From Bacteroidaceae bacterium (lineage in GTDB: Bacteria > Bacteroidota > Bacteroidia > Bacteroidales > Bacteroidaceae), in NCBI GenBank assembly GCA_017940605.1, contig JAGAYF010000021.1:1-60771 (forward strand): a stretch of 60,771 nt of DNA. The letters run 5' to 3'. This document shows, one piece after another, positions 52,763 to 60,771 of this stretch. Position numbers and translations under genes: made by a program. Numbering within the stretch: position 1 is the stretch's first letter; the number at the start of each line of letters is the position of its first letter. Below the pieces are notes generated by a model that was not told the DNA's origin, ran no database searches, and saw only the letters and a list, made by a program, of their open reading frames with translations.

Positions 52763-54367
52763 ATGAACAAGATAATCAAAATAACCTTTCTCGCATTGTT
52801 GGCAATCGCTCCTGCAATAGCTAATGCCAATTGGAATGACCCAACCGTGGTGCTGAGCCAAAATCGCGTGAAGTTGAACGCAAGTCTCAAGGTCAGCTAC
52901 TACAATGCTCCCACTGGGGCATCCGTGGTGGTGTATAATCAAAGTGCTACGGCAGCCGATGCCATCATTACCCAGGCTGTGACGGCCGGCAAGGGGCATG
53001 CCACGGTCACAGTGCCGACCAGCGCAGGCGCTCACGGCTATTATGTCGCGCTTGCCACGGGTTCGGGCAACAGCACGACGCTGGTCAGCGAACCTGTCCT
53101 GTTTGTGGCCGATGCTGTCGGGGCAGATTTCAAGATGACGACCGACAAGGCAATTTATTCGCGCAATGGATCGGTCAGCATCACCTTCGAGAATGCACCG
53201 GCGTGCACCAATGACAAGATTGTCCTGTATCCCACATCCTATAAGCTGGTTCCCCGCACCGATGCCAAGTATGCCGCACCCACCCTTTCGGCCGACGTTA
53301 CCACTGCCAGCGGCAATGTCATCTTGAAAGCAACTACGGCAGGCTACTACAATATCTATTATTTGTTGGATGGGCTTCATACCACCATCTTTGACTACAA
53401 GACTATCCTTGTGGGCACTCCCGCCACGGTTAAGTCCGATAAGACCAAGTTCGTGCCTGAGGAAAACCTCACGTTCACGTTCAGCGGTTTGTCCAAGACG
53501 GGCGATGACTGGATCGGTATCTTCGCCAAGGATTCCAGCATAGCGACATCCACGCCGGCCTACAAGGTGTCGATGAAAGGCAGGGCCAGCGGAAAATTGA
53601 CCGTGCCGGCAGGCACGTTGCCCAGCGGCACATACATCTGCGCTGCGTTCTTCAACGAGAACCGCACGCCCAGTTCCACCTCCTCGCGCTTCATAGTAGG
53701 ATATGACAAGGAGTCCCTGCAATACTCCACCGACAGTGTCGAAACCTACTACACGATTCAGAGCGCATCCGACAACCGGTTCATCACGGGCGCAACCTCT
53801 TCGGCCAAGTTGAAGAACATGACGCTGGGAACTGACGGCACTGCCCAGACCGCCCAGTGGAAACTCGTGACCCGTCCCGACGGAAAGGTGGACATCATCA
53901 ACCGCGCCACCAAGGACTACCTGCTGACCACATCCGTACTGTCGGGCAATTACAACCTCACCAAGTCAGGTGCAACCCCCGACGAGACTTACCACGGCTG
54001 GGGCATCTCCAAAATCGAGGATGACCAATACAGCATCCACGGATTTGAGGAGGACGGAGTCATGCGCTACCTGGCAAACGCCAACATCACCTCGGGCAGC
54101 ACCCCCGAGAGCCTCAACCTGCAGAAAGGCACTAACTTCGCCTGGAAGCTGAACGCCGTCGAGACCGTCGTCACCAGCATCAAGGGCCATCACGCCAAGG
54201 GCGAGAACGTCAAGGTCGTGAACGGCAAAATCGTCGTCTCCGGCAATCAGGACTACACCACCTGGAACGCCTCCGGCCTGCGTGTAGAGAACAACAAGGA
54301 GCTCCCGTCGGGCGTCTACCTGCTGAAGTGGAAGGACGGCCGCAGTGCCAAGGTCAATGTCAGGTAG
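52763..54367 (+). CDS. Secreted Ig-repeat protein with a trefoil-like domain and sorting-type tail
   Basis: 534 residues: signal peptide (about 1-22), three beta domains with a related core (about 23-115, 118-215, 220-312), then a ricin-type trefoil-like region (about 325-445, YYTIQSASDNRFITGA and later KVDIINRATKDYLL). A C-terminal tail follows, with LPSGVYLLKW. The third beta domain has GDDWIGIF, a pattern I associate with the N-terminal domains of purple acid phosphatases. There is no catalytic motif, so a binding or scaffold partner for the flanking phosphoesterases is inferred. Spacing is 39 bases before and 43 bases after; no internal promoter is seen. Confidence 0.8.
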   Translation: MNKIIKITFLALLAIAPAIANANWNDPTVVLSQNRVKLNASLKVSYYNAPTGASVVVYNQSATAADAIITQAVTAGKGHATVTVPTSAGAHGYYVALATGSGNSTTLVSEPVLFVADAVGADFKMTTDKAIYSRNGSVSITFENAPACTNDKIVLYPTSYKLVPRTDAKYAAPTLSADVTTASGNVILKATTAGYYNIYYLLDGLHTTIFDYKTILVGTPATVKSDKTKFVPEENLTFTFSGLSKTGDDWIGIFAKDSSIATSTPAYKVSMKGRASGKLTVPAGTLPSGTYICAAFFNENRTPSSTSSRFIVGYDKESLQYSTDSVETYYTIQSASDNRFITGATSSAKLKNMTLGTDGTAQTAQWKLVTRPDGKVDIINRATKDYLLTTSVLSGNYNLTKSGATPDETYHGWGISKIEDDQYSIHGFEEDGVMRYLANANITSGSTPESLNLQKGTNFAWKLNAVETVVTSIKGHHAKGENVKVVNGKIVVSGNQDYTTWNASGLRVENNKELPSGVYLLKWKDGRSAKVNVR

Positions 54368-54410
54368 AACCCTGCCGGTTTCGGTATGTTAATCAAATAA
54401 GGCCCATTCA

Positions 54411-56261
54411 ATGAAACAGAAAAACGTTTTTTTGTTTGTCCTGCTCTCCCTTTTCGGCATCTCCCCCTGCCTGGCCGACCACTACGTCACCTCCGTGGCC
54501 GCCCCTGACGCGTCATGGCTGACCGTTTCCCTCTCGGCCAACGGGTCCAAGGAGGTTGTGCTGCCGGCCGCGGCGGGAACATACAGCGTCCCCCTGAATA
54601 CCAACCTTAATGTCTCGGTGACGGCCCGTCCCACCTGGGCCAAGATTACCCAGGCCGCCAAGGGAGTCATCGCCGTCGAGGCCAAGGCCAACACCGATGC
54701 CGCAGCCCGCAAGGGCATCCTGACGCTCAAGGCCAAGGACGGTAAATTATTGTATCTCTACCTGTGCCAATACGGCACGGGTTCAAGTGCCTACGTCAAC
54801 AAGGACGGTCTGAACCTCTACGCCGACGATCCCGTTGACAGCTTCTTCGTGCAGAGCAATGCCTCCTACGTCCTGGAAAAGCCCTCCTGGCTGCGCGTCA
54901 CCACCGACGCCAGTGGGAAATACGTCTGCACGGCCGATAGAATCTACGACGCGGCGCAGCGCACCGGCGACATACTCATCAAGGATTCCACGGGCGCAGT
55001 GCTCAAGACCGTTGCCGTTACGCAGCATTACCATGGCACTGCCTGGTTCAGGAAGCCCTGTTTCGCCGTCATCTCCGACATCCATTTCGGCGACACCGAC
55101 GCTCAGGGCTGGAACAACCGCATGCCCCGCGTGCTCAAGACCCTCAGCAGCCACATTCCCAAGGTACAGTACGTCTTTGTCGTGGGCGATTTGGCCAATA
55201 ACGGGCTTGAGAGCCAGTACAACAGCATTGTCAGCTATTTTGGCGACCCCGGCATGATGGATCAGTCCATCAAGGTCGTCTTTATCCGCGGCAATCACGA
55301 CCACTACAACGGTGAAACGGGTTTGGCGGCCTATGACCGCATCATCGGCCAGCCTGCCAACCGGTACATGGACATCCACGGCTATCCCTTCATCACCCTG
55401 GGAAGCAATTCCGGCGATTACCGCGGTTGGTATTGCTACAATGACGCCACGATGAACTTCCTGAAGCAGTCCCTCAAGGATGCCGACGAAAAATACCCAG
55501 GCAAACCCATCTTTGTCTTCAACCACGTGCTGCCCTACCACACCGTAATCGGCTCCTACGAGAGCGACTACGCCGCCTATGCCCTCGGGCTCGACGAGGC
55601 CCTGCAGCCCTATCCGCAGGTCATCGACTTCAGCGCCCACACGCACATGGGCATCACCGACCCCCACCAGATATACCAGAAGCACTACACCGCAGTCAAC
55701 GACGGAAGCCAGAAGCGCGACAGCAACCCCTCCCATTTCCCCGGCTGGTATCAGCTCAATGCCGACAAGGAGATTGACTACGGCGCAGTGACCGAGGGCT
55801 TCGTCGTCCATGTCGACGACGACGACCGCGTCATCATAGAGCGCTGGAACACCTCGCGCAACCTCAAGTACGACGAAGATTGGGTGCTGCCGCCCCCGTT
55901 CGACGGCACCAACTTCACCTACAAGGACCGCGACGGCGGCAAGAAGCCTTGGTGGCCCGACGGCGCAGCGCTCACCGTGACCAACCAGACCGCCACCTCG
56001 TGCCGCATTACGTTCCCCCATGCCATGGACGACAACGCCGTCAACCGCTATCTCATCACCGTGACCAACGCAGCGGGCACCACCGTCCGCAGCATCAACC
56101 AGTGTGCCCTGCTCAACATGGGCTCGCAGCGGCCGTCCCAGATGGTCATCCCCATTGCCGACCTGCCCAGTGCCACGCCGCTGACCGTCAAGGTCTATGC
56201 CCAGGACTTCTACGACCAAAACAGTCCCACGCTCAGCACGACATTCACCCTGCCCAAGTAA
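54411..56261 (+). CDS. Secreted BACON-metallophosphoesterase, copy 2
   Basis: 616 residues, collinear with copy 1 over the whole length and plainly paralogous (shared KPCFAVISDIH and QVIDFS stretches). Domains are the signal peptide, two BACON-type beta domains, a phosphoesterase domain and a fibronectin-like C-terminus. Motifs: SDIH 222-225, GDLANN 259-264, RGNHDH 293-298, NHVLP near 371, and AHTH at 409-412 where copy 1 has GHTH. The Gly-to-Ala change leaves both metal-binding histidines in place. Codon choice is more C-ending than in copy 1, which suggests the paralogs are not a very recent duplication. It ends the operon, followed by a terminator. Confidence 0.9.
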   Translation: MKQKNVFLFVLLSLFGISPCLADHYVTSVAAPDASWLTVSLSANGSKEVVLPAAAGTYSVPLNTNLNVSVTARPTWAKITQAAKGVIAVEAKANTDAAARKGILTLKAKDGKLLYLYLCQYGTGSSAYVNKDGLNLYADDPVDSFFVQSNASYVLEKPSWLRVTTDASGKYVCTADRIYDAAQRTGDILIKDSTGAVLKTVAVTQHYHGTAWFRKPCFAVISDIHFGDTDAQGWNNRMPRVLKTLSSHIPKVQYVFVVGDLANNGLESQYNSIVSYFGDPGMMDQSIKVVFIRGNHDHYNGETGLAAYDRIIGQPANRYMDIHGYPFITLGSNSGDYRGWYCYNDATMNFLKQSLKDADEKYPGKPIFVFNHVLPYHTVIGSYESDYAAYALGLDEALQPYPQVIDFSAHTHMGITDPHQIYQKHYTAVNDGSQKRDSNPSHFPGWYQLNADKEIDYGAVTEGFVVHVDDDDRVIIERWNTSRNLKYDEDWVLPPPFDGTNFTYKDRDGGKKPWWPDGAALTVTNQTATSCRITFPHAMDDNAVNRYLITVTNAAGTTVRSINQCALLNMGSQRPSQMVIPIADLPSATPLTVKVYAQDFYDQNSPTLSTTFTLPK

Positions 56262-56294
56262 GCCACGCCCCGCAGGGGCTGAACAATAATCCAC

Positions 56295-56331
56295 ATAGGG
56301 GAGCACCTCAGGCGCTCCCCTATATATTTTA
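56295..56331 (+). terminator. Terminator of the BACON-phosphoesterase operon
   Basis: A 10-bp perfect stem, ATAGGGGAGC at 56295-56304 against GCTCCCCTAT at 56314-56323, has a 9-base loop and an AT-rich tail ATATTTT. Confidence 0.8.
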
Positions 56332-56399
56332 AATATGAATTCATATATTATTATATAGGTCCTGTGCAAGGAACACTTTCCCTGTGTTAGTGAAGCCAC

Positions 56400-56592
56400 C
56401 CCGTTGAATGGGCATCCTCTTTCAGATATCAGGAGAAGACTCCCCCTCTAAGTTAGAGGGGGTGGGCCGCAGGCTCGGGGGCGTGTGTGGCGGTGAACCA
56501 CCGCAGGCATCAAGCTGCGCCCTATGACATGGGTGGTAAACGGTCATACTCCTCCGTCGCTTCGCGCCACCTCCCCTATCTTAGGGGAGGAG
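56400..56592. repeat. Hairpin-rich intergenic repeat, unit A
   Basis: It starts with CCCGTTGAATGGGCATCC and contains three short palindromes: CCCCCTCTAAGTTAGAGGGGG, GCGGTGAACCACCGC, and CCTCCCC paired with GGGGAGG at its end. A second copy lies 62 bases downstream. The style matches the abundant palindromic intergenic repeats of Bacteroidota genomes. The 1150-base gap from 56262 to 57411 contains no credible gene: a terminator, this repeat pair, array copy 8 and a promoter account for most of it. Confidence 0.8.
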
Positions 56593-56653
56593 TTGGCGGG
56601 TTACGGTTCATGTTCCTCAGTAGCCATAATGTCTCCTGACTTAGGGGAGCAAT

Positions 56654-56885
56654 CCCGTTGAATGGGCATCCTCTTTCAGACATCAGGAGAAGACTCCCCC
56701 TCAAAGCGGGGTCCCCTTTGGGGAATATCAGACATCTTGCCGACGTAGTCGGGGGTGAGCCGCAGGCTCGGGGGCGTGTGTGGCGGTGAACCACCGCAGA
56801 CATCAAGCTGCGCCCTATGACATGGGTGGTAAACGGTCATACTCCTCCGTCGTTTCGCGCCGCCTCCCCTGGCTCAGGGGAAGAG
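56654..56885. repeat. Hairpin-rich intergenic repeat, unit B
   Basis: The same sequence as unit A from CCCGTTGAATGGG to the paired CTCCCC/GGGGA end, but with about 45 extra bases after ACTCCCCCTC. The insert contains another small palindrome, GGGGTCCCC. The shared right half (GCAGGCTCGGGGGCGTGTGT onward for about 110 bases) is nearly identical. Confidence 0.8.
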
Positions 56886-56917
56886 TCTCCTGGCCCGCCC
56901 TTGGGCCGTGTGCGCCG

Positions 56918-57017
56918 TTTCTTACGCCCTGTTCGGGATGCTTTTGCGCCTTGCCCGGGATTTTTCCTGCCCCGTCCGCAGTGCTTTTGCGCCCTGTCCT
57001 GCGTCGTTTGCCCCGCG
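56918..57017 (+). repeat. Phased intergenic array, copy 8 (most diverged)
   Basis: The unit starts are 56924 (ACGCCCTG), 56946 (GCGCCTTG), 56967 (diverged marker, CTGCCCC after TTTTTC), 56989 (GCGCCCTG) and 57010 (GCCCCGCG), giving spacings of 22, 21, 22 and 21 bp. The cores have drifted but the spacing is intact. It begins 33 bases after hairpin-rich repeat unit B. Confidence 0.75.
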
Positions 57018-57226
57018 TGGCCGGCGGTTCAGGTCCTTGTTGCCTCCCCCTGTGCCGCTTGGCCCGGGCCCTGCACCCATCGCGCCACTTACCGTCGGTC
57101 GGTGCGTCCCGCCCGTGGCAGCCGGAGCGACGGGCCGTGCCCGACCGTTCCCCCTGAAGCGTATAAATGTGAAAATGTTAATAAAACAAAAAAAACGACC
57201 CTCAGTCTCTTTTTGTTTCAAAAATA

Positions 57227-57258
57227 TTTGGAAGAACAGGGCGGATTTCGTAATTTTG
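57227..57258 (+). promoter_or_regulatory. Promoter of the giant terminal gene
   Basis: TTTG at 57227-57230, 20 bases of spacer, then TAATTTTG at 57251-57258, the best -33/-7 match in the window. The leader to the ATG at 57412 is about 150 bases, long for this window. Confidence 0.75.
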
Positions 57259-57411
57259 GAGGTGCGTATCCCTTGGCCTGCCGTGCTGAAAATGGCAACT
57301 CCATGTGGCAAAAGCGGCCTTTGTCAGGGGGTTGTGCAGCGTGTCACAGTGAATCTATGAATAAAGAGTGAAGATAGAAAAATTTTTGTTATTAACCTTA
57401 TTATTAATTAA

Positions 57412-60400
57412 ATGCGTATGAGAAAGTTTACTCATTTCATGCTTCTTTTAGCATGCGGCTTGTTCGCTTTGCCCGCAGCGGTGAACGCACAAGTCTGGGC
57501 TCCTCAGGACAGTATCATTGAGGAGGGGTACTATCGCTTGCACATCATTGGTGGCGGACGCGACAGCGTTATGTACACCGGTGACTTGGGCACAGCGTCC
57601 AGTACCTATTACGGCTATACGGGTTTGATGGTCAAGAGCGCCGCCCTGGTCGGCCCCAATGACTTGGATGCCATCTACAAGATTACCCGTGGCGGTGACA
57701 AGAACGGCAGCCCTACGTGGCACTTGCGTAACTGCCGCGAGGACGGTCTGGCATGGTTCTTCCCCAACAAGACCATGATTGGCCAGTCCACCTACATCTT
57801 CAGCATTGGCGAGGAGCGCGACAGCGTCTACCTGCGCACACAGGACTGGGGATCGTCTGCCAGCATTGGCGAGGGCACGCGCGTGGGTTCGCTCACCCGT
57901 AAGGATGTCCCTAGTGACGGTGCCGTGTTCATCGTGCCCACGTGCAACGTGTGGCGCTTCCGCCTGGGTGCCAACAGCCTCATGAAGATCAACAGCTACG
58001 ACTCCCGCGCCTATGCGTCGTTCTTCCTTGAGAAGGTAGACATGACGGGCCGCGAAGCCTGGATGCTGCTCAACGAGGCCATTGCTGACGCACGCGGCCT
58101 GGGCTACGGTGTCGAGGCCGGCGATGCCCTGGGCCAGGTGACTTCGCAGACGGCCCTCGACGCCTTCAACAAGGTGATTGACCAGGCAGTCTCGCTGTCT
58201 GAGGAAGGCGCAGCCAACGACGAGCTCTACAACAACAAGACGGCCGAAGTGCGCGACGCCATCACCGAAATCAAGAAGTATGCCGTCCAGCTGAGCGATG
58301 CCTACGTGGCCATTGCCAACCACGGCCGCTCGGCCTCATGGCCTGCCGGCATGAGCAAGTGGATGGCACCGTTCAACGACTTTAGCACCCGCGCCGGACT
58401 GAGCGGCTCAGGCACGCTGAGCAGCGACGGTCAGGCAGAAGTCACGTACATGAACTCCAGCAAGTACTATCCCTGCTGGTATCTGGGCTACCTGGAGGTA
58501 GCAGACGGTACGACCAGCAACCTGCCCTGGCACTACATCTGGCACATCAAGCCAGCAGCCGACGGCAACTTCACCATGAAGAACTGCGGCGAGAGCGGCG
58601 TATGGACCGACTCGACCTACTTCATCCCCATGGTGCCCGGCGATCCCAACCTGACGGCCACCACCACCAACTCGGGCCGCTCGCTCACAACCGACGTGTG
58701 GAGCCAGTTCGGTATGGTCGGCACGCCCCGCCGCACTGTGTCCCTCAAGCACATCCAGACCAACCAGTACTGGATTTGGCTGCAGGACAACCCCTACTTC
58801 ATGAACATGGGAGTCCAGCACTTCAACACAGCCAACCCCATGAACGCCATGACCTATGCATGCTGGGAGTTCTACACAGTCCCCGCCGACCGCATCACGC
58901 CCAAGTTCAAGCTGAACGAAGCCATTACCGATGCAGCCGGTGTCTTCATTGACTGGACACCTGGCGTGAGCCCCGGTCAGCTCAAACTGAGCGTGGCCGA
59001 GCCCCTGCAGAAGGCATTGGCCGATGCACGCGCCGTCTATGCCAAGGAGGGCGCAAGCGATGCCGACTACACCGCAGCCGAAGCCGCGCTGCGCGAAGTG
59101 TACAACGCTACATGGGAGCAGCTCAAGGATACAGCCAACGTGCTCAACCCCATGGAGGAAGGCTACTACCACATCGTGGGTACGAGCTATCAGTTCAGCT
59201 ATCGCCAGGGCGACAGCCGCTACGTCGATACAGCCGACTTCACCATCAAGCAGAACTGGTATGCCGACGAGGAGAACATCCTGAAGTGGCAGCTCTATCA
59301 GGACCGCACCAATCCCAACGAACTGTGGAAGATCTCCAAGATGGACGACGGCAAGTGGTCCATCCAGAACGTGGGTACGGGCCGCTACGTTGACGGTGTG
59401 GCCGCCACGAACACCAAGATTCCTATGATACAGGAGCCCAGTCCGCAGACCCTGACGCAGGACACTCCGGGCAACTACGGAAACTACAGCCGCTGGAAGA
59501 CCAACGGTTACTGGAACATCTTCGGTCCTTACAATGACAAGTATCCCCACTACCTCTACCAGCATCAGGACGGTCTGGGCACGGGCAGCTACTGCACCGA
59601 GTGGCAGACCTATTGGAACGCATGGCACTTCTTGGAGAAGGAGACCGACATCCAGCTCATCGACAGCTTGGTTGCCGTGGGCGCACAGAAGGCCCGCAAC
59701 ACCGAGGTCCTGACCGCCCTTGACGAAGCCGTGAATGCCAAGGACCGCACCGTGGCCTACACCTTCAACAACACCGACTCCCTCTTGTATGAGGCAGGCG
59801 CAGTGTACGGACTCAAGGACGTGGACGGCAACGACTCCATCGGCTACGACATCACCAAGAACCAGTTCAGCAGCAACAACAAGGCTTGGAACGAAGGTAC
59901 TTACCGTTCGCTGATTGACGGCGATCCCGGAACCTACTTCCACACCCGCTACAGCGCAGCCGGCGGTCCGCAGATTACTAACTACAGCTATCTGCAGGTT
60001 GACTTGCGCGACAAGCCGCAGAAGTCGTTCTGCTTCCGTTTGAACCTGCGCGGTGAAAGCAATCCCTACTATGGTAACTACGGTGGCATGCCTACGACCT
60101 ACGGGCGCACCGACTATGGCCAGAACTACCGTCCGTTGGAAATCGTGGTCTACGGTGCGAACGATACCATCGAGGGAACGGAATGGACCGAGGTTAAGCA
60201 TATCCAGGGCATCCCGACCCACCAGAACTTCCGCACCTACTGGTCGCCGCTGATCGAGAGCGAGACGGCCTACCGCTACTACCGCTTCGAAGTTCCCAAC
60301 ACGTTTGGCAACAACCAGTGGTATGGATTCCCCACTTGGTGCTTCGGTGACTTCCAAGTCTATCCCGCTGTGGCCAACAGCGCCAAGTCTTCTTCCGTAT

Positions 60401-60771
60401 ACGATGCAGCCACCAAGGCAGCCGTTGACGCACTGGACGCTCTCGTAGCCCAGGCCAAGACCGAGCAGGCCGCCGAGAAGGTAACCCAGGAAACACTGGA
60501 TGCCCTCTATGCAGCCGTTGCCAAGGTGAACGAAGTCGCTCCCGACTCCATGCAGTTGGTGGGCCGCATCCTGGATGCCCAGGTACTGGCCGACTCCAGC
60601 TATGTTGAGGACAACGTTGCCGACCAGCAGTACGGCGACGTGACGGCCGCCCAGAAGTCCGTGCTCGAGGCCGCCATTGCCAAGGCAAAGAGCGTCATCG
60701 GAACGAACTTCAGCCAGGCCGACCTGGATGCCGCCTACAACGAACTGGACGCCGCCTTCTGGACACTGAAC
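57412..60771 (+). CDS. Very large secreted modular protein, 3' end beyond the window
   Basis: 1120 codons are open from the ATG at 57412 (57418 also possible) to the window edge without a stop. A signal peptide ends near VNAQ (about residue 28). Trefoil-like blocks with the theme GYYRLHIIGGG or GYYHIVGTSYQ recur at about 38-200 and 581-760, alternating with helical segments of FIVAR type (about 220-300, 510-575, 993-1120). A discoidin/F5-8C-like domain spans about 793-982 (LIDGDPGTYFHTRYS, YLQVDLRDK). Such proteins bind glycans at the cell surface and may carry a catalytic domain farther on. No catalytic motif is visible in this part. It has its own strong promoter and stands alone. Confidence 0.88.
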   Translation, partial: MRMRKFTHFMLLLACGLFALPAAVNAQVWAPQDSIIEEGYYRLHIIGGGRDSVMYTGDLGTASSTYYGYTGLMVKSAALVGPNDLDAIYKITRGGDKNGSPTWHLRNCREDGLAWFFPNKTMIGQSTYIFSIGEERDSVYLRTQDWGSSASIGEGTRVGSLTRKDVPSDGAVFIVPTCNVWRFRLGANSLMKINSYDSRAYASFFLEKVDMTGREAWMLLNEAIADARGLGYGVEAGDALGQVTSQTALDAFNKVIDQAVSLSEEGAANDELYNNKTAEVRDAITEIKKYAVQLSDAYVAIANHGRSASWPAGMSKWMAPFNDFSTRAGLSGSGTLSSDGQAEVTYMNSSKYYPCWYLGYLEVADGTTSNLPWHYIWHIKPAADGNFTMKNCGESGVWTDSTYFIPMVPGDPNLTATTTNSGRSLTTDVWSQFGMVGTPRRTVSLKHIQTNQYWIWLQDNPYFMNMGVQHFNTANPMNAMTYACWEFYTVPADRITPKFKLNEAITDAAGVFIDWTPGVSPGQLKLSVAEPLQKALADARAVYAKEGASDADYTAAEAALREVYNATWEQLKDTANVLNPMEEGYYHIVGTSYQFSYRQGDSRYVDTADFTIKQNWYADEENILKWQLYQDRTNPNELWKISKMDDGKWSIQNVGTGRYVDGVAATNTKIPMIQEPSPQTLTQDTPGNYGNYSRWKTNGYWNIFGPYNDKYPHYLYQHQDGLGTGSYCTEWQTYWNAWHFLEKETDIQLIDSLVAVGAQKARNTEVLTALDEAVNAKDRTVAYTFNNTDSLLYEAGAVYGLKDVDGNDSIGYDITKNQFSSNNKAWNEGTYRSLIDGDPGTYFHTRYSAAGGPQITNYSYLQVDLRDKPQKSFCFRLNLRGESNPYYGNYGGMPTTYGRTDYGQNYRPLEIVVYGANDTIEGTEWTEVKHIQGIPTHQNFRTYWSPLIESETAYRYYRFEVPNTFGNNQWYGFPTWCFGDFQVYPAVANSAKSSSVYDAATKAAVDALDALVAQAKTEQAAEKVTQETLDALYAAVAKVNEVAPDSMQLVGRILDAQVLADSSYVEDNVADQQYGDVTAAQKSVLEAAIAKAKSVIGTNFSQADLDAAYNELDAAFWTLN

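Noticed and set aside
54783..56399. 538-codon open frame on the minus strand
   Set aside because: Shadow of BACON-phosphoesterase copy 2, produced by its C-ending codon bias.
3019..57017. The phased arrays as CRISPR arrays
   Set aside because: The conserved unit is only 8-13 bases with about 9-base filler, far below any CRISPR repeat/spacer size, the marker unit breaks repeat uniformity, and no cas genes are present.
58408..60357. 649-codon open frame on the minus strand
   Set aside because: It is the complement of the large secreted protein, whose plus frame has a signal peptide, recognisable domains and a promoter; the minus frame is repetitive Val/Gly/His-rich sequence without a family.

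Overview
The window looks like a chromosomal segment of a fairly GC-rich member of the Bacteroidales, most likely a Prevotella-like genus. The reasons are the gene content (RNase R, LolE-type permease next to rbfA, WbqC, DUF3098 between ftsX and uppP, Wzi-type porin, secreted C10 peptidase, GH27, GH127), lipoboxes and C-terminal sorting-like tails of Bacteroidota type, no visible Shine-Dalgarno sequences, and many upstream TAnnTTTG (-7) boxes. Genus level is inference: there is no rRNA, tRNA, CRISPR array, transposase or SusC/SusD pair in the window.

Layout. 1-2859: two tandem SUMF1-fold lipoproteins. 3243-10326: minus-strand operon metG, DUF5009 membrane acyltransferase-like, rbfA, lolE-like, rnr. 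10745-17066: minus-strand operon cysE, rlmL-like, dipeptidyl peptidase IV, purD and a small lipoprotein with a frameshift. 17195-19918: large MG2-like secreted protein. 20359-23625: ribD divergent from prmC-recX-comF. 23704-31483: DUF3298 lipoprotein, GH27 alpha-galactosidase, WbqC, LOG protein, thioredoxin fusion, Wzi-like porin and a lipocalin-like lipoprotein. 31560-35429: GH127 divergent from a C10 cysteine peptidase. 35724-43286: operon of secreted ADP-ribosylglycohydrolase, 1234-residue metallophosphoesterase and glycosidase-like lipoprotein. 43332-48109: envelope/translation operon ftsX, DUF3098, uppP, truB, queA, folK and a small HExxH protein. 48652-50679: M13 peptidase. 50876-56261: operon of two paralogous BACON-metallophosphoesterases around an Ig/trefoil protein. 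57412 to the window end: start of a very large secreted modular protein, cut by the window edge.

The most unusual signal lies between genes. Eight intergenic regions carry the same array: 4 or 5 copies of a short core (T-run followed by ACGCCTTG) set exactly 21 or 22 bp apart, with unconserved filler and one marker unit (T-run, then CAGGCCGC) at a fixed phase. The arrays lie outside all supported genes, occur in either orientation, do not keep a reading frame, and in one case the head unit has become a perfect transcription-terminator hairpin. This looks like an uncharacterised interspersed repeat family with two-helical-turn phasing; its function is unknown.

The rest is a mixture of conserved housekeeping operons and a secreted, glycan/phosphoester-oriented accessory set (two classified glycoside hydrolases, one unclassified one, three calcineurin-type phosphoesterases, one ADP-ribosylglycohydrolase, three peptidases). 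The phosphoesterase loci are the best candidates for undescribed enzymatic systems.
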